DNA from: an uncultured Pseudomonadota bacterium
Lineage (GTDB): Bacteria; Myxococcota_A; UBA796; SXON01
Direction of reading: 5' to 3'
NCBI GenBank assembly: GCA_903900265.1
Contig: CAIUMM010000072.1
Location: 1-64,000 of the forward strand
DNA: 64,000 nucleotides
The notes under the pieces were generated by a model. It had not been told where the DNA came from. It worked only from the letters and a program-made list of their open reading frames with translations, and made no database searches. Positions 49,429 through 59,287 of this stretch are shown piece after piece. Position numbers and translations under genes: made by a program. Within the stretch, counting starts at the first letter, position 1. The number at the start of each line of letters is the position of its first letter.

Positions 49429-52170
49429 TTGCTCTCCCTGCTCCTCGCCCTCTCGACCTCGTCCCCCGCGCTCGCGGTTGAAGTCACCGGCCAGATCCGC
49501 GGTCAAGTCGTTGACCCCTCGGGGATCGGCATCCCCGCGATCTCGGTCGTCGCCAGCAGCCCCGGGCTGATGGGCTCCTCCACGGCCACCACCGATGACG
49601 ACGGCTACTATCGGATTCCCGCGCTTCCTCCTGGCCAGTATGCCATCGAGGTCAAGGTCGACGGCTTCTTCCCGTACCGCGCGACCGGCATCCTCGTCGT
49701 CACCGGTCAGTCTGCCGAGCTGAAGGTCGATCTGCAGCCCGCATCGGGCTCCGCGTCGGTCGACGTGGTCGCCGCCAAGCCTGTGGTCGACACCCACAAA
49801 ACCTCGTCGGGGGCTGTGCTCTCGCGGGAGTCGATGCGCGACATCCCCAACAGCGGGCGCGATTACCAGTCGCTCACCGGGTTTGCGCCGGGCGTCGTCG
49901 GCTCGGGCAACGCCAATGTGCGCGGCTCGTTCGATAACTCCAACCAGTTCTATCTGGATGGCGTGAACAACACCGATCCGATCGCCGGCACGTTCTCGCA
50001 GAACATGAACTACGACGCGATCGAAGAGGTGCAGGTCGTCACCGGCGGTATGGACGCCGAGTACGGTCGCTCGCTCGGCGGCGCGATCAACATCGTCACC
50101 CGCTCGGGCGGCAACGAATTCCACGGCGACGCGCAGCTGCTCTACTCGGCCGCGCCCTTGCGCCTCGCCAAGCCGCTCGATGGCGAGGTGTTCGGTGAGT
50201 ACCAAAACCAGAGCCTCGCGCTGAACCTCGGCGGCCCGATCGTCAAGGATAAGCTTTGGTTCTTCGCGAGCCTTGAAGGCGACATGTTCTTGAAGGCCGC
50301 CGACGTCGACCCGTCGGTGGGCCGTCCGGCCGATCAGCCGCTCGACCCCCGCGACTGGAAGAGCCTGTACTGGTTTGGCAAGTTGACATGGCAGCCCAGC
50401 GGGAAAAACCGAGTTTGGCTGCAGGCTCAGGGCGATCCGACGTGGATCAAGAACGTCGAGCAGGATCCGTACACGCTCCCGAACGGCGAGAGCAACTGGC
50501 GTCAGGGCGGGTTCTCTATCTCCGCGGGTGACTTGTTCACGCCTTCCGGGCGCGCCGTCATCCAGACCCAAGCGTACTTCCAGAAGTCTGACCTCATTTA
50601 TTACGCCAAGGATTGCGAGGCCGCCAAGAGCGACGATGCGCTGGCCGACTGCATCCGCGGCCTTGACGACCCGTGGGACGCGTGGAACCCCGACGAGTTC
50701 TCCGGCGGTGACTCGCCGTACGGCGAGATCTCCCACCGCTACCGGGCCTCGCTGCAGTCCAATTGGACCCAGTTCTTTAGCCTCTTGGGCGAGCACCAGA
50801 GCAAGATCGGCGCGCAGGGCGAATATCTGGTCACCGACGATCAGTTCCCGGGCATCAAGGATTGGACCTTCAAGGCCAACCCAGAGGGCGGGGACGTCAC
50901 CGACACCAGCGCCTACGAGCCGCTTTACCAGATCCGCTACGACAACGAGCAGAAGGTGCATTTGAGCGGCTTGCTCGTCAGCGCCTACGCGCAGGACGTG
51001 TGGAACCCGATCCCGCGGCTGACCATTCGGCCCGGCTTGCGGTTCGATTACTCCTCGTTGAACAACGATCTCGGCGAGCTCGCGTTCTCCAAGGCTACGC
51101 TCGCGCCTCGCTTCGGCCTCGCGGGGGACTTGACCGGCGACGGCAAGACCAGCGCGCACGGCTACTACGGCCGGTTCTATGACTCCGGGTTCTTGTCGGT
51201 GTCGAGCTTGTTGCACCGCCAGAGCCAAGGCTACTCGATGTACGCGTGGGACGCGTCGGCCAATGACGGCGCGGGCGATTGGGGCACCGAGCCAGTGTCG
51301 TCCTACGCGCCGTACAACGTCATCAGCAACGACCTGAAGTCGCCGCACTCCGACGAGTTCGACGTTGGCTTGTCGCGGGATCTCGGCGCTGGCTGGGCGA
51401 TCGACCTCACCGGCACCTACGAGCGCGCCCAGAACTTCTGGGAGGACGATGAAGTCAACGCGATCTGGAACGCCGACGGCACCGACGTCGTCGGGTTCCG
51501 CAACGGCCAGAACGAGTCGATCTACCGGATTCGTACGCCGGACGAGGCGTTCACCGAGTACACCGATCTCGAGGTCAGCATCGCGCGTCAGTTCTCGGAC
51601 GGCTTCTCGGTCTTAGGCTCCTACACCTGGAGCCGGGCTTATGGTACGAACGACGCCCAGTTCGCGACGGCGGTGTTCGACAACCCCGAGCAGGCTCCGT
51701 ACGAGACTGGGCTGCTCAGCTTTGATCGCACGCACAGCGTCAAGCTGATCGGCTCGATGCGCGACCCCGACCCGATCAAGCTCTCGGACTCGGTGCAGCT
51801 CGGGTACTTGTACGGTTGGAACTTCTATGTTGTCACCGGCGCGCCCTACAACAAGGTGTACTACGACAACTACAATCAGGGTTGGGACTTGCTGCAGGCG
51901 CCCACCGACGGCACCTACCGGATGGCCGCCGAGAGCCAGCTGGACATCAAGCTCGGCATCACGCTCGCGGTGAAGAAGACCACGTGGGACATCACCGCGG
52001 AGATCTTCAACCTCTTCAACGAGCGCGGCGTCACCTCCATTGAGACCACCTACGGCAGCGACTCCGGCTCCGGCGTCTACACCGATGAAGACGGCAACCC
52101 CATCTTTGGCAACCCCATCACCCGTCAGGCCCCGCGCTACATGCAGCTCGGGCTTCGTGGAGAGTTCTGA
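49429..52170 (+). CDS. TonB-dependent receptor with N-terminal carboxypeptidase-like domain
   Basis: 913 aa. TTG start with GAGG nine bases upstream; signal peptide ending ALA. Residues about 18-105 are a CarboxypepD_reg beta-sandwich (GQIRGQVVDPSGIGIPAISVV ... DDDGYYRIPALPPGQY). A plug domain follows (SMRDIPNSGRDYQSLTGFAPG, FYLDGVNN, EVQVVTGGMDAEYGRSLGGAINIVT), then a large outer-membrane barrel ending LGLRGEF with the usual C-terminal Phe. Takes up a large ligand using TonB energy; ligand unknown. Couples by TGATG overlap to a lipoprotein gene. Confidence 0.9.
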   Translation: MLSLLLALSTSSPALAVEVTGQIRGQVVDPSGIGIPAISVVASSPGLMGSSTATTDDDGYYRIPALPPGQYAIEVKVDGFFPYRATGILVVTGQSAELKVDLQPASGSASVDVVAAKPVVDTHKTSSGAVLSRESMRDIPNSGRDYQSLTGFAPGVVGSGNANVRGSFDNSNQFYLDGVNNTDPIAGTFSQNMNYDAIEEVQVVTGGMDAEYGRSLGGAINIVTRSGGNEFHGDAQLLYSAAPLRLAKPLDGEVFGEYQNQSLALNLGGPIVKDKLWFFASLEGDMFLKAADVDPSVGRPADQPLDPRDWKSLYWFGKLTWQPSGKNRVWLQAQGDPTWIKNVEQDPYTLPNGESNWRQGGFSISAGDLFTPSGRAVIQTQAYFQKSDLIYYAKDCEAAKSDDALADCIRGLDDPWDAWNPDEFSGGDSPYGEISHRYRASLQSNWTQFFSLLGEHQSKIGAQGEYLVTDDQFPGIKDWTFKANPEGGDVTDTSAYEPLYQIRYDNEQKVHLSGLLVSAYAQDVWNPIPRLTIRPGLRFDYSSLNNDLGELAFSKATLAPRFGLAGDLTGDGKTSAHGYYGRFYDSGFLSVSSLLHRQSQGYSMYAWDASANDGAGDWGTEPVSSYAPYNVISNDLKSPHSDEFDVGLSRDLGAGWAIDLTGTYERAQNFWEDDEVNAIWNADGTDVVGFRNGQNESIYRIRTPDEAFTEYTDLEVSIARQFSDGFSVLGSYTWSRAYGTNDAQFATAVFDNPEQAPYETGLLSFDRTHSVKLIGSMRDPDPIKLSDSVQLGYLYGWNFYVVTGAPYNKVYYDNYNQGWDLLQAPTDGTYRMAAESQLDIKLGITLAVKKTTWDITAEIFNLFNERGVTSIETTYGSDSGSGVYTDEDGNPIFGNPITRQAPRYMQLGLRGEF

Positions 52171-53687
52171 TGCGTTCCGCTACCTTGCTGACTCTCGCTA
52201 CCCGCACCTCGGTTTGCTCCCTCGTGACGCTCGCCGCGTCGCTCGTCGCGGTCCAGCTCCCGGGCTGCGCGACTCCGGAGACGGGCATCGACCACACCGT
52301 GCTCACCGGCACGCTGCTGATCCCTCCCGGCGCAGTGGAGGAGATCGATCCGCGCACGGCGCCCAATGACAATGCGCCTCAGGCGCTCGGTGAGGACGGC
52401 GCTACGGCGCTCTCCTACCGGGCCGTGGTCGTCACCGGGAACACCAGCTCCTGGACGCCGGACGTCGGCGATCCGGGCCCGGACGACAACGAGATCTACG
52501 GGGACGCCGACCAATACGGCTTCTCGCCGGTCGCGGACGGCGCGTTCTCGGCCACGCTCTCGTTTACCACCGGAGCGAGCACCGACACCGCAGCCGGCGC
52601 CGATGCCGTCGTCTACGAGGTCTACATCGCCGACGCCGCCACGCTCGATTTGGCCACGGGCGAAGGCATCCTCGCCGGCGGCTCCACCGATGGCAGCGCA
52701 GGGCTGTACACCGTCGAGGCCGACCTGGTCGCGGGCACCGAGTACGTGCTGGTGATCGCCGGCGCGAGCAACGCTGACGGCGACGTCGAAGTCCCCTACA
52801 GCGTCGTGCTGTCGGGCTCGGCTCCGGGCGCGGGCACGGTGATGGTCGGCGCGTACCTCGAAGGCGATCCGGCGGTCGCGTCGGACCCCGTCGGCGGGAC
52901 CACCGCTCAGGACTGGACCTTTGACGCGGCGACTTCCACGTGGTCGGGCACGTACGAGATCCTGTATCTGCGCTCGGTGGTGATGCCCGAAGTGGACACC
53001 GCAGCGCCGGTAGACACCAGCGGTGAGGCCGCGGTTCCGTCTCCGGCGGTAGACGAAGCGTTGAAAGGCACGATCTACCTGACCGCAGGCACGCTCACCA
53101 ACCTGAACGGATCTCCCAGCGCCGGTGCGCTCTACAGCACCGTCTCCGTCGAGACCAGCGCTACCGACAAAGCCACCAAGGTCGAGACCGCGCTCGTCCT
53201 CGACGGGCTGTTCCCCAAGGTGATCGGCGTGCAAGCCACCGAGACCATGCCGGACGTGACCGTCGCGGCGGTCGATGCCAACGGCGTGCTGGATCCTGCC
53301 GCGTCGGTCATCCAAGACCTCGGCATGCTCTCGGGGCTCGGCTACGTCGACATCATCGACGGTGTCGCGGCCATGACCGGGGCAACGAGCAACGACGGCA
53401 ACGACGCAGACGTCTACGCGTTCACCGTCCCCGAGCCGATGTACGCGCGGATGACCGCCGGCTGGCCGACTACGGTGACCGACATCGACTTCGGCGTGTG
53501 GGGCTACTACGACGGTTACGGCATCATCGACCTGCAGGACTACGCCTGTCAGACCGCGTCGGACCCCGAGTTCTGCGAGACCTTCGTGCCGCTCGAGCCC
53601 GACACCACCTACTACGTGGTGTCGCTGGCCTTTTCGGGCGATCCCGGAGACGAGCCCTACCACATTGAGCTCGAGTGGGTGCCGTAG
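52170..53687 (+). CDS. Lipoprotein partner of the TonB-dependent receptor
   Basis: 505 aa. Long signal peptide with lipobox-like VQLPGC. Contains two or three beta-sandwich domains of pre-peptidase C-terminal type (DADQYGFSPVADGAFSATL; DADVYAFTVPEPMYARMTAG; LEPDTTYYVVSLAFSGDPGDEPYHIELEWVP) joined by a Pro/Thr linker. The one-base overlap with the receptor implies 1:1 production, like SusC/SusD pairs in Bacteroidota, although the fold is unlike SusD. Confidence 0.75.
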   Translation: MRSATLLTLATRTSVCSLVTLAASLVAVQLPGCATPETGIDHTVLTGTLLIPPGAVEEIDPRTAPNDNAPQALGEDGATALSYRAVVVTGNTSSWTPDVGDPGPDDNEIYGDADQYGFSPVADGAFSATLSFTTGASTDTAAGADAVVYEVYIADAATLDLATGEGILAGGSTDGSAGLYTVEADLVAGTEYVLVIAGASNADGDVEVPYSVVLSGSAPGAGTVMVGAYLEGDPAVASDPVGGTTAQDWTFDAATSTWSGTYEILYLRSVVMPEVDTAAPVDTSGEAAVPSPAVDEALKGTIYLTAGTLTNLNGSPSAGALYSTVSVETSATDKATKVETALVLDGLFPKVIGVQATETMPDVTVAAVDANGVLDPAASVIQDLGMLSGLGYVDIIDGVAAMTGATSNDGNDADVYAFTVPEPMYARMTAGWPTTVTDIDFGVWGYYDGYGIIDLQDYACQTASDPEFCETFVPLEPDTTYYVVSLAFSGDPGDEPYHIELEWVP

Positions 53688-53698
53688 TTCGGGTGCGA

Positions 53699-53704
53699 TA
53701 GGGC
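53699..53704 (+). promoter_or_regulatory. -10-like TAGGGC, six bases before GTG 53711
   Basis: TAGGGC, then GTGGGC, then GTG 53711. The other candidate GTG (53705) would touch the hexamer, so the pattern decides the start. Confidence 0.4.
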
Positions 53705-53710
53705 GTGGGC

Positions 53711-54349
53711 GTGCGTCGGTATGCCCCATTGCTGTTCGTGGTCGTCGCTGTGGCGTACGCGTTGCGGTGGTTTCGGGGGTGTCCTACCGGCGGTCTGACC
53801 GCTCCGGCGCTGAGCTTGGGCGACGAACCGCTGCAAGAGGAGCTGGATAGTCCACAAACCGCTCACATCGAGCGGGAGGGGGCGCCGTTTCACATCCAAA
53901 AGACGCATCGCTACCGTGTGGTCGGCGAGGTCGTGTCGGCGTCGGTCTATGCATTGGCGTTCACCAATGACTTTTTTGATGTCGACATCGGCATCGCGTG
54001 GGGAGCAAGCGTGGAGTCTTTGAAGAGCCGGTACACCTTCTACCAGGACCATCGTTGGTTGTTCTGGCGCAGCGATGCGCCCGTGTCGGATGCCGATCGG
54101 GCCTACGTGACCTCGCACGTCGGCAACCAGCACCTGATCCCGGCCGAGGGGCACAGCAACATCGACCGCGCGGTCCGATGGGCTCGCGTGGGGGACCGCG
54201 TCGCGATTGAAGGCTACCTCGTGACCATCTTCGATCAGGCGTGGCAGCCGCTGGCCAAATCCAGCACGAGTCGCAGCGATACCGGCGGCGGGGCGTGCGA
54301 GATCATCTGGGTGGACCGGTTTCAGAACGGCACGACGGTGTGGCAATGA
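53711..54349 (+). CDS. Membrane-anchored protein, unknown
   Basis: 212 aa. N-terminal membrane anchor (YAPLLFVVVAVAYALRWF), then a soluble domain with VGEVVSASVYALAFTNDFFDVDIGIAWG, TSHVGNQHLIPAEGHSNI and VGDRVAIEGYLVTIFD, a beta-rich pattern that I have seen in hypothetical proteins but cannot name. Overlaps the alpha/beta hydrolase by four bases (ATGA), so likely works with it. Confidence 0.6.
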   Translation: MRRYAPLLFVVVAVAYALRWFRGCPTGGLTAPALSLGDEPLQEELDSPQTAHIEREGAPFHIQKTHRYRVVGEVVSASVYALAFTNDFFDVDIGIAWGASVESLKSRYTFYQDHRWLFWRSDAPVSDADRAYVTSHVGNQHLIPAEGHSNIDRAVRWARVGDRVAIEGYLVTIFDQAWQPLAKSSTSRSDTGGGACEIIWVDRFQNGTTVWQ

Positions 54350-55101
54350 ATTGGCTGCTCTTGAGGGGTTTGGTGCGGGAGCAGCGCCATTGGGGCGACT
54401 TCCCCGAGCAGCTGGCGCGCGCGACCGGCGGGCAGGTGCGGACGCTCGACTTGCCTGGCGTAGGCACCGAACGGGATCGGCCGTCGCCGACCACGATGGA
54501 AGGCATCGTCGCCGATCTTCGCGAGCGCTTTGGACGTCCAGAGGGTGAATGGGCGCTGTTTGCGCCTTCGCTCGGCGGGATGATCGCGCTCAAATGGGGC
54601 GAGGTCGCGCCCGATGACTTTCATCGGATCATGGTCTGCAACACCTCGGCGAGCGATCTCGCGGGGCCGCTCCAGCGCTTTTCGCCGTTCGCGTTGTGGA
54701 CGGCGCTGCGCGGAGTGTTGGGGCGCGATCTGGAGGCGCGGGAACGGGGAGTGCTCGCGCTGGTGTCCAACACGCCACAGGGGCTCGCGATGGCGCCAGT
54801 GTTCGCGCGGTTTGCCTCCGAGCTGCCGATCGGACGGATGGTCCTACTTCGACAGATGCTCGCCGGGGCCCGCGCGCGCGCGCCGCAGAGCTTTGCGGTG
54901 CCGTTGACGGTGCTGGCCTCCAACGGAGACCGGTTGTGCTCCCCGATCGCGTCGCGAAGGCTGGCCGCGCGCTTGGGCGCCCCGCTGCATGTGCACCCGA
55001 CGGCGGGCCACGACCTTCCGCTGGATGACCCAGATTGGGTGATCGCGCGGATGTGCGAGCCTGTGGACTTGGCGCCAACCGAGGAAATTGCCGCAGAGTA
55101 G
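54346..55101 (+). CDS. Alpha/beta hydrolase
   Basis: 251 aa. Begins WLLLRGLVREQRHWGDFPEQL (oxyanion-region start), nucleophile elbow WALFAPSLGGMIA (Ser, in APSLGG rather than the standard GxSxG), acid LASNGDRLCSP and catalytic His in PTAGHDLPLDDPDW. Likely an esterase or similar; substrate unknown. Confidence 0.8.
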   Translation: MNWLLLRGLVREQRHWGDFPEQLARATGGQVRTLDLPGVGTERDRPSPTTMEGIVADLRERFGRPEGEWALFAPSLGGMIALKWGEVAPDDFHRIMVCNTSASDLAGPLQRFSPFALWTALRGVLGRDLEARERGVLALVSNTPQGLAMAPVFARFASELPIGRMVLLRQMLAGARARAPQSFAVPLTVLASNGDRLCSPIASRRLAARLGAPLHVHPTAGHDLPLDDPDWVIARMCEPVDLAPTEEIAAE

Positions 55102-55147
55102 GTGCGCTGGCTGCCCAGTCCCAATCTCCTGATTTTCCCAGTGTGTC

Positions 55148-56401
55148 ATGCCTGCTTGGACCTACAACCTGCTTTTTGTCTCAGGGCCGCAAGCGGCGGT
55201 GGACGCGTTCGAGCGCACGGCCAAGGAGCCGGAGCTCGGCTTGGACTTTTCGTTTCGGTCGCTGCTGCCGCGTCCCGCTGCGCAACTGTCCGAAGAGGAG
55301 CTCCGAGATTGGACGATCGAGCACTACGGGAACAAGCTCGGGAGCGGTGCCGCGGTGTTGTGCAGCAAGCGCCCGTGCTTGCTGATCTACTACTTTTTGA
55401 GCCCGTGGAATGAGAGCAACTTCGAGGGCATCAGCGCGCGCTTCCCGCTGCTGGAGCTGGGCGTGTGGTATTACCGGGAGGACGGACCCGAAGCCGTAGG
55501 CGTGGGAATGTGGAAGGCGGGGGTTCGCTTATTTTCCGCGGAGGATGAGGACTGTTCGGGATACGCCGCGCAATGGCAGCCGTACTACGCGGCGGCGCTG
55601 GAGGAGCTGTACATCCGGCACCTCGCCGGCCGCGTGGGGTGGAGCGCCGGCGACGGGAACTACGCGCTGCCCGACTCGGCTCGCCTTTACCTGCGCGGTG
55701 AGCCGGCGCGTCGGAGCGGCGACAACTACCGTTCTTCCTACCCAGAGGAGCTCAAACAGCTCCTGCTCGCCGCGGCGTGTCGACGACAATCGTTCATCTC
55801 CCCGGTCGAAGAGCTCGCGGACATCTGGAGGTGCGTCGCGGCCTACGGGCTGGAGGCGGATTCTGCGTTCTGCGGGGAGCTCGCGGAGGTCATGGCGACC
55901 ACGCGCGTCACGCGCCTTAGGGATTGTTTGTCCTTGATGGATCGTCTACAACACCTTGTCAAAGAACGTACAGGTTGTGAGCTCGCTTTTACGCTGCGAG
56001 ACGGGCGGGGTTTCGGGTTCTTTGAGGGTTTGGAACCACGTGGGTTTGTACGCGAGGCGCTGCTCGCCGAGCTCGAGGCTCTGGAGGCGCAGGTTCGAGC
56101 GGCGACGCAGACGAGGGATGCGCATGGGCTTACAACGGTCGCCCAATCCCACGTGCAGGCTGGCACTGTCGTTCCATGGGTACAGCGCTCGTTGGAGATC
56201 TATCGCATTCTACGAGAGCAGTTGGATGCGGTGCCCACGAGCGTGCCCATCGGTACGTTGCAGTGGAGCCCGGTGGGCGTCTGGGACCACGAGGACCTCG
56301 CGGTGGCGCTGAATCAGCTTGAGTACCCGCTCGAAGATGCGTTGGTCGCGATGCTGGGGAGGACCGAGAGCGGCCAGTACAGCGATGGATGGCCGCTGTA
56401 G
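55148..56401 (+). CDS. Unknown protein with YubB/Api92-type ferredoxin-like N-terminus
   Basis: 417 aa, soluble. The first 130 residues (WTYNLLFVSGPQAAVDAFERTA ... WTIEHYGNKLG) resemble the ferredoxin-like YubB/Api92 domain of plasmid and phage proteins, where WxxxNWGTKWD is typical. The rest is helical (VTRLRDCLSLMDRLQHLV, REALLAELEALEAQVRAAT) and not recognised. Could derive from a mobile element, but no other such genes are nearby. Confidence 0.55.
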   Translation: MPAWTYNLLFVSGPQAAVDAFERTAKEPELGLDFSFRSLLPRPAAQLSEEELRDWTIEHYGNKLGSGAAVLCSKRPCLLIYYFLSPWNESNFEGISARFPLLELGVWYYREDGPEAVGVGMWKAGVRLFSAEDEDCSGYAAQWQPYYAAALEELYIRHLAGRVGWSAGDGNYALPDSARLYLRGEPARRSGDNYRSSYPEELKQLLLAAACRRQSFISPVEELADIWRCVAAYGLEADSAFCGELAEVMATTRVTRLRDCLSLMDRLQHLVKERTGCELAFTLRDGRGFGFFEGLEPRGFVREALLAELEALEAQVRAATQTRDAHGLTTVAQSHVQAGTVVPWVQRSLEIYRILREQLDAVPTSVPIGTLQWSPVGVWDHEDLAVALNQLEYPLEDALVAMLGRTESGQYSDGWPL

Positions 56402-56442
56402 GCGGCTTGGGTTGGGAGCACAGCCCCCCACCCGGCACTTAG

Positions 56443-57048
56443 GACGACACCGCCGCGAACACCGACACCGATTCCGACGCTGACACGGATTCCGACACCG
56501 ATTCCTACACCGATTCTGACACGGATTCCGACACGGATTCCGACACCGACTCCGATTGCAGCGCGGTGCCGGTCTGTGGGGGCGATCCCACTGGGTTCTG
56601 GAGCGCGACGGACGTGTGTCCGGACACCACCCAACAGCCGATCGAGGGCTGCGAAGGCGGCTACACGCAGGTCGTCGACGGCTCGATCGTCGGAACCCTC
56701 GAGTTTTCCGCAGACTCCAGCTACCTCGCCGACCTCTCGGCGATGTCGATGACGCTGCTGTACCACCTGCCTACCGCGTGCCTGTCAGGCGCTACCTGTG
56801 CGCAGCTCGAAGCGACCACGGAGGGTGGAACTTGCGTGGACGCGTCGGATGGGTGCGACTGTACGGTGACGCAGAGCGACACCGGCTCCCCGGATTCGGG
56901 AATGTGGTCGGTCGACGGCGATAACCTGACGGTGGAGTCCAGCTCCGGGTCCGTGGCCGAGCTGCCTTTCTGTGTGGATGGCAACAGCCTATGGCTGAGC
57001 CCCGCTGGTACGGGCGGCCTGCCGTTCACCATGGTCTTCTCGAAATAG
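56443..57048 (+). pseudogene. 5'-truncated Asp-rich-linker lipoprotein gene
   Basis: After an in-frame TAG at 56440-56442 the frame encodes DTDSDADTDSDTDSYTDSD repeats (from 56461), then CSAVPVCGGDPTGFW and a Cys-rich beta domain ending at TAG 57046-57048. All other lipoproteins of this kind here carry a signal peptide and lipobox before the Asp run. None exists in any frame between the previous stop (56401) and the repeats, and there is no start before GTG 56566. The 5' end appears deleted. Confidence 0.7.
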
Positions 57049-57068
57049 CGCCTACGCGTCGGCTCGGC

Positions 57069-59282
57069 TCACTCGACCTCGACGCGCAGCTCACCCCCGG
57101 CGATGAGCTCGGCGTGGCGTAGGTACGGGCGCGTGATCTCCACGCCGTTCAGCGTGACCCTCGTGATGTGGTCGCCGTCTCCGACTCGCCGCACGGTGAA
57201 CCAGCCCGTGTTCTCGCCAGTTTCCGGGTCGATCACCGCGAAGCGCGCGGCGGTGTACCTCGGCGCGCCGATCACGTAGGTGTCGGTGCCCGAGATCGGG
57301 TAGAAGCCAAGGGTGCTGAACAGGTACCAGCCGGCGAGCGTGCCCGCGTCGTCGTTGCCGGCGAGGCCGTCGGGCGCGTTGGCGTAGCGCTCGTCTTCGA
57401 TCCAACGCTGCCATTTTAGGGTGCCGTCGCGGTCACCCCACAGCGCGAACAAGAAGGCGGCGTGCAGATCAGGCTCGTTGCCGTGCCAGTAGTAGGCTGC
57501 CGGCCCGAGCACGAGGCCTTCGCGGTCGGCCTCCTCGAAGAACGTCGTCAGCTTGGCGCGCGCTGCGGCCTCCCCGCCGAGCACCTCGGCGAGCTCGGCG
57601 GGCTGGGCGGCGAGCCACAGGTACTGCCAGGCGTTGCCTTCGGTGTACTCGTCCAGCCACGCCGTCTCTGAGGACAGCTCCTCGAAGCTGCCGTCCGCCT
57701 TGCGCGCGTGAAAGAAGCCTACGGTCGGATCGTACTGGTTCTTCCAAAACCGCGCGCGCCACGCAAAGTGCGCGCCGGTCTCGACGTCGCCGCGGGCCTG
57801 CGCCCACAAGGACAGCGCGTTGTCCGCCCACGCCACCTCTTGCACCCACGCCACGCTCGATCCGAACTGGTCGCTGGGGAGGTAGCCGTAGCGCTCGAGC
57901 GTGTCGGGGTCGGGCGGATCGTCGGAGGTGCCGCGCACCTCGCCGAGCGCCAGCGAGACCGCCGCTTCGTAGCCGGCGTCTTCGTCCCATCCGTGGATGC
58001 CCTTGAGCGAGGTCTCGGCGAGGACGACGTTGGCGGGTGAGCCCAGCATGCAGCCCGACTCCCCGCTCGCTGCCGGCCATCGCGGCAGGGCGGTGCCTTG
58101 CGTAGCCATCGTCACCAGCGACTGCGCAAAGTCTCGGGCTTTGTCCGGATAAAAAAGGATGTAGCCGGGGTTTGCGGTTCGGTAGGTGTCCCAGAGCGAC
58201 ATGTCGCTGTAGAACGTGAAGCCTTCGCCTTCGTGCACCTGCTGGTCAAAGCCGAGGTAGCGGCCATCCACATCGGTCTGGTCGGTGGGCATCTGCAACA
58301 TGTGGTACAGCGAGGTGTAGAACTGTGCGCGTTCGTCCTCGGTTCCATCGATGACCTCAAACTGCGACAGCGGCGCGCGCCAGGCCTCTTGTGCGGCGTC
58401 GACCTGCGCGTCAAAGTCGCTGAGGTCCTCCGCGCGCAGGTTCGCCATCGCGCCTTCGACGCTGACCAACGAGATGCCGACCTTGACGTTGACCTCTGAA
58501 GTGTTGGCGTAGATCCAAGCTCCGACATCTGCGCCGCCGTTCCAGGAGCCGCCGGTCGCGAACCCTTCGGCGACCTCGGCGTAGAAGTAGGTCTTGAACC
58601 CGCCAAAGCCACCGACAAAACTGCCTTGATCCAGCATCCATCCAGACACGGTGCCGGTCGCCGGATCGACGGTGACCTCGCCGCCTGCTCCTCCTCCGCC
58701 GAGCACGTGCTCGAGATCGAACATGAGCACGCCGGCGGAGCCGTTGGGGAAGGTGTAGCGGTGGTAGCCGGCGTGCGGGGATGCGGTGAGCTCGACGCCG
58801 ATGCCGTTGTCGAGCGTGACCGCGTAGTAGCCGGCTTCGGCAGTCTCATTTTCGTGGGTGTAGGCCTCGCGCCATTCGTCGGGGTCGCGGAGGGTGTCCG
58901 GAAGCTCGGCTGCGTCCGCGAGCCGGGGCATCATCAGCACCGTGCCATAGTCGGCGATGCCGGTGCCGTGCAAGCGCACGTGGCTGAAGCCATCGACGTA
59001 GGTGTCATCGTAGTAGTAGCCGGAGCAGTGCTGGGCGCCGATTCCGCCCCACTCCAGCGCGGTGTCGGGCCCGAGCTTCACCAACCCGAACGGCGTGGTC
59101 GCTGCGGGGCTCGCTGAGCCGACTCGGTATCCTGGTCCTCCGGTGCCGATCATCGGGTTGATGTCCGCTACCGGGTCCGACGGCGTCGGAAAGTCTGCGT
59201 CGCCGTCCACCGCGCCCCAGCGCGATGCGCACGCGCACAGCAGCGGGAGCAAGAAGAGGGGGAGCCGCGTGGGGATGACCAT
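57069..59282 (-). CDS. GH92 alpha-mannosidase, secreted
   Basis: 737 aa. Signal peptide (MVIPTRLPLFLLPLLCAC) with a possible lipobox at its end. NPMIGTGGPGYRVGSASPAATTPFGLVKLGPDT is the N-terminal GH92 block; GYYYDDTYVDGFSHVRLHGTG, SLWDTYRTANPGY and GLAGNDDAGTLAGWYLFSTLGFYPISGTDTY are the calcium- and acid-bearing GH92 segments. Removes alpha-mannose exo-type, as from N-glycans or yeast mannan, which suits a predatory or saprophytic life. Start ATG 59282 follows TAGAGC plus five bases. Confidence 0.9.
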   Translation of the reverse strand: MVIPTRLPLFLLPLLCACASRWGAVDGDADFPTPSDPVADINPMIGTGGPGYRVGSASPAATTPFGLVKLGPDTALEWGGIGAQHCSGYYYDDTYVDGFSHVRLHGTGIADYGTVLMMPRLADAAELPDTLRDPDEWREAYTHENETAEAGYYAVTLDNGIGVELTASPHAGYHRYTFPNGSAGVLMFDLEHVLGGGGAGGEVTVDPATGTVSGWMLDQGSFVGGFGGFKTYFYAEVAEGFATGGSWNGGADVGAWIYANTSEVNVKVGISLVSVEGAMANLRAEDLSDFDAQVDAAQEAWRAPLSQFEVIDGTEDERAQFYTSLYHMLQMPTDQTDVDGRYLGFDQQVHEGEGFTFYSDMSLWDTYRTANPGYILFYPDKARDFAQSLVTMATQGTALPRWPAASGESGCMLGSPANVVLAETSLKGIHGWDEDAGYEAAVSLALGEVRGTSDDPPDPDTLERYGYLPSDQFGSSVAWVQEVAWADNALSLWAQARGDVETGAHFAWRARFWKNQYDPTVGFFHARKADGSFEELSSETAWLDEYTEGNAWQYLWLAAQPAELAEVLGGEAAARAKLTTFFEEADREGLVLGPAAYYWHGNEPDLHAAFLFALWGDRDGTLKWQRWIEDERYANAPDGLAGNDDAGTLAGWYLFSTLGFYPISGTDTYVIGAPRYTAARFAVIDPETGENTGWFTVRRVGDGDHITRVTLNGVEITRPYLRHAELIAGGELRVEVE

Positions 59283-59287
59283 GCCCC

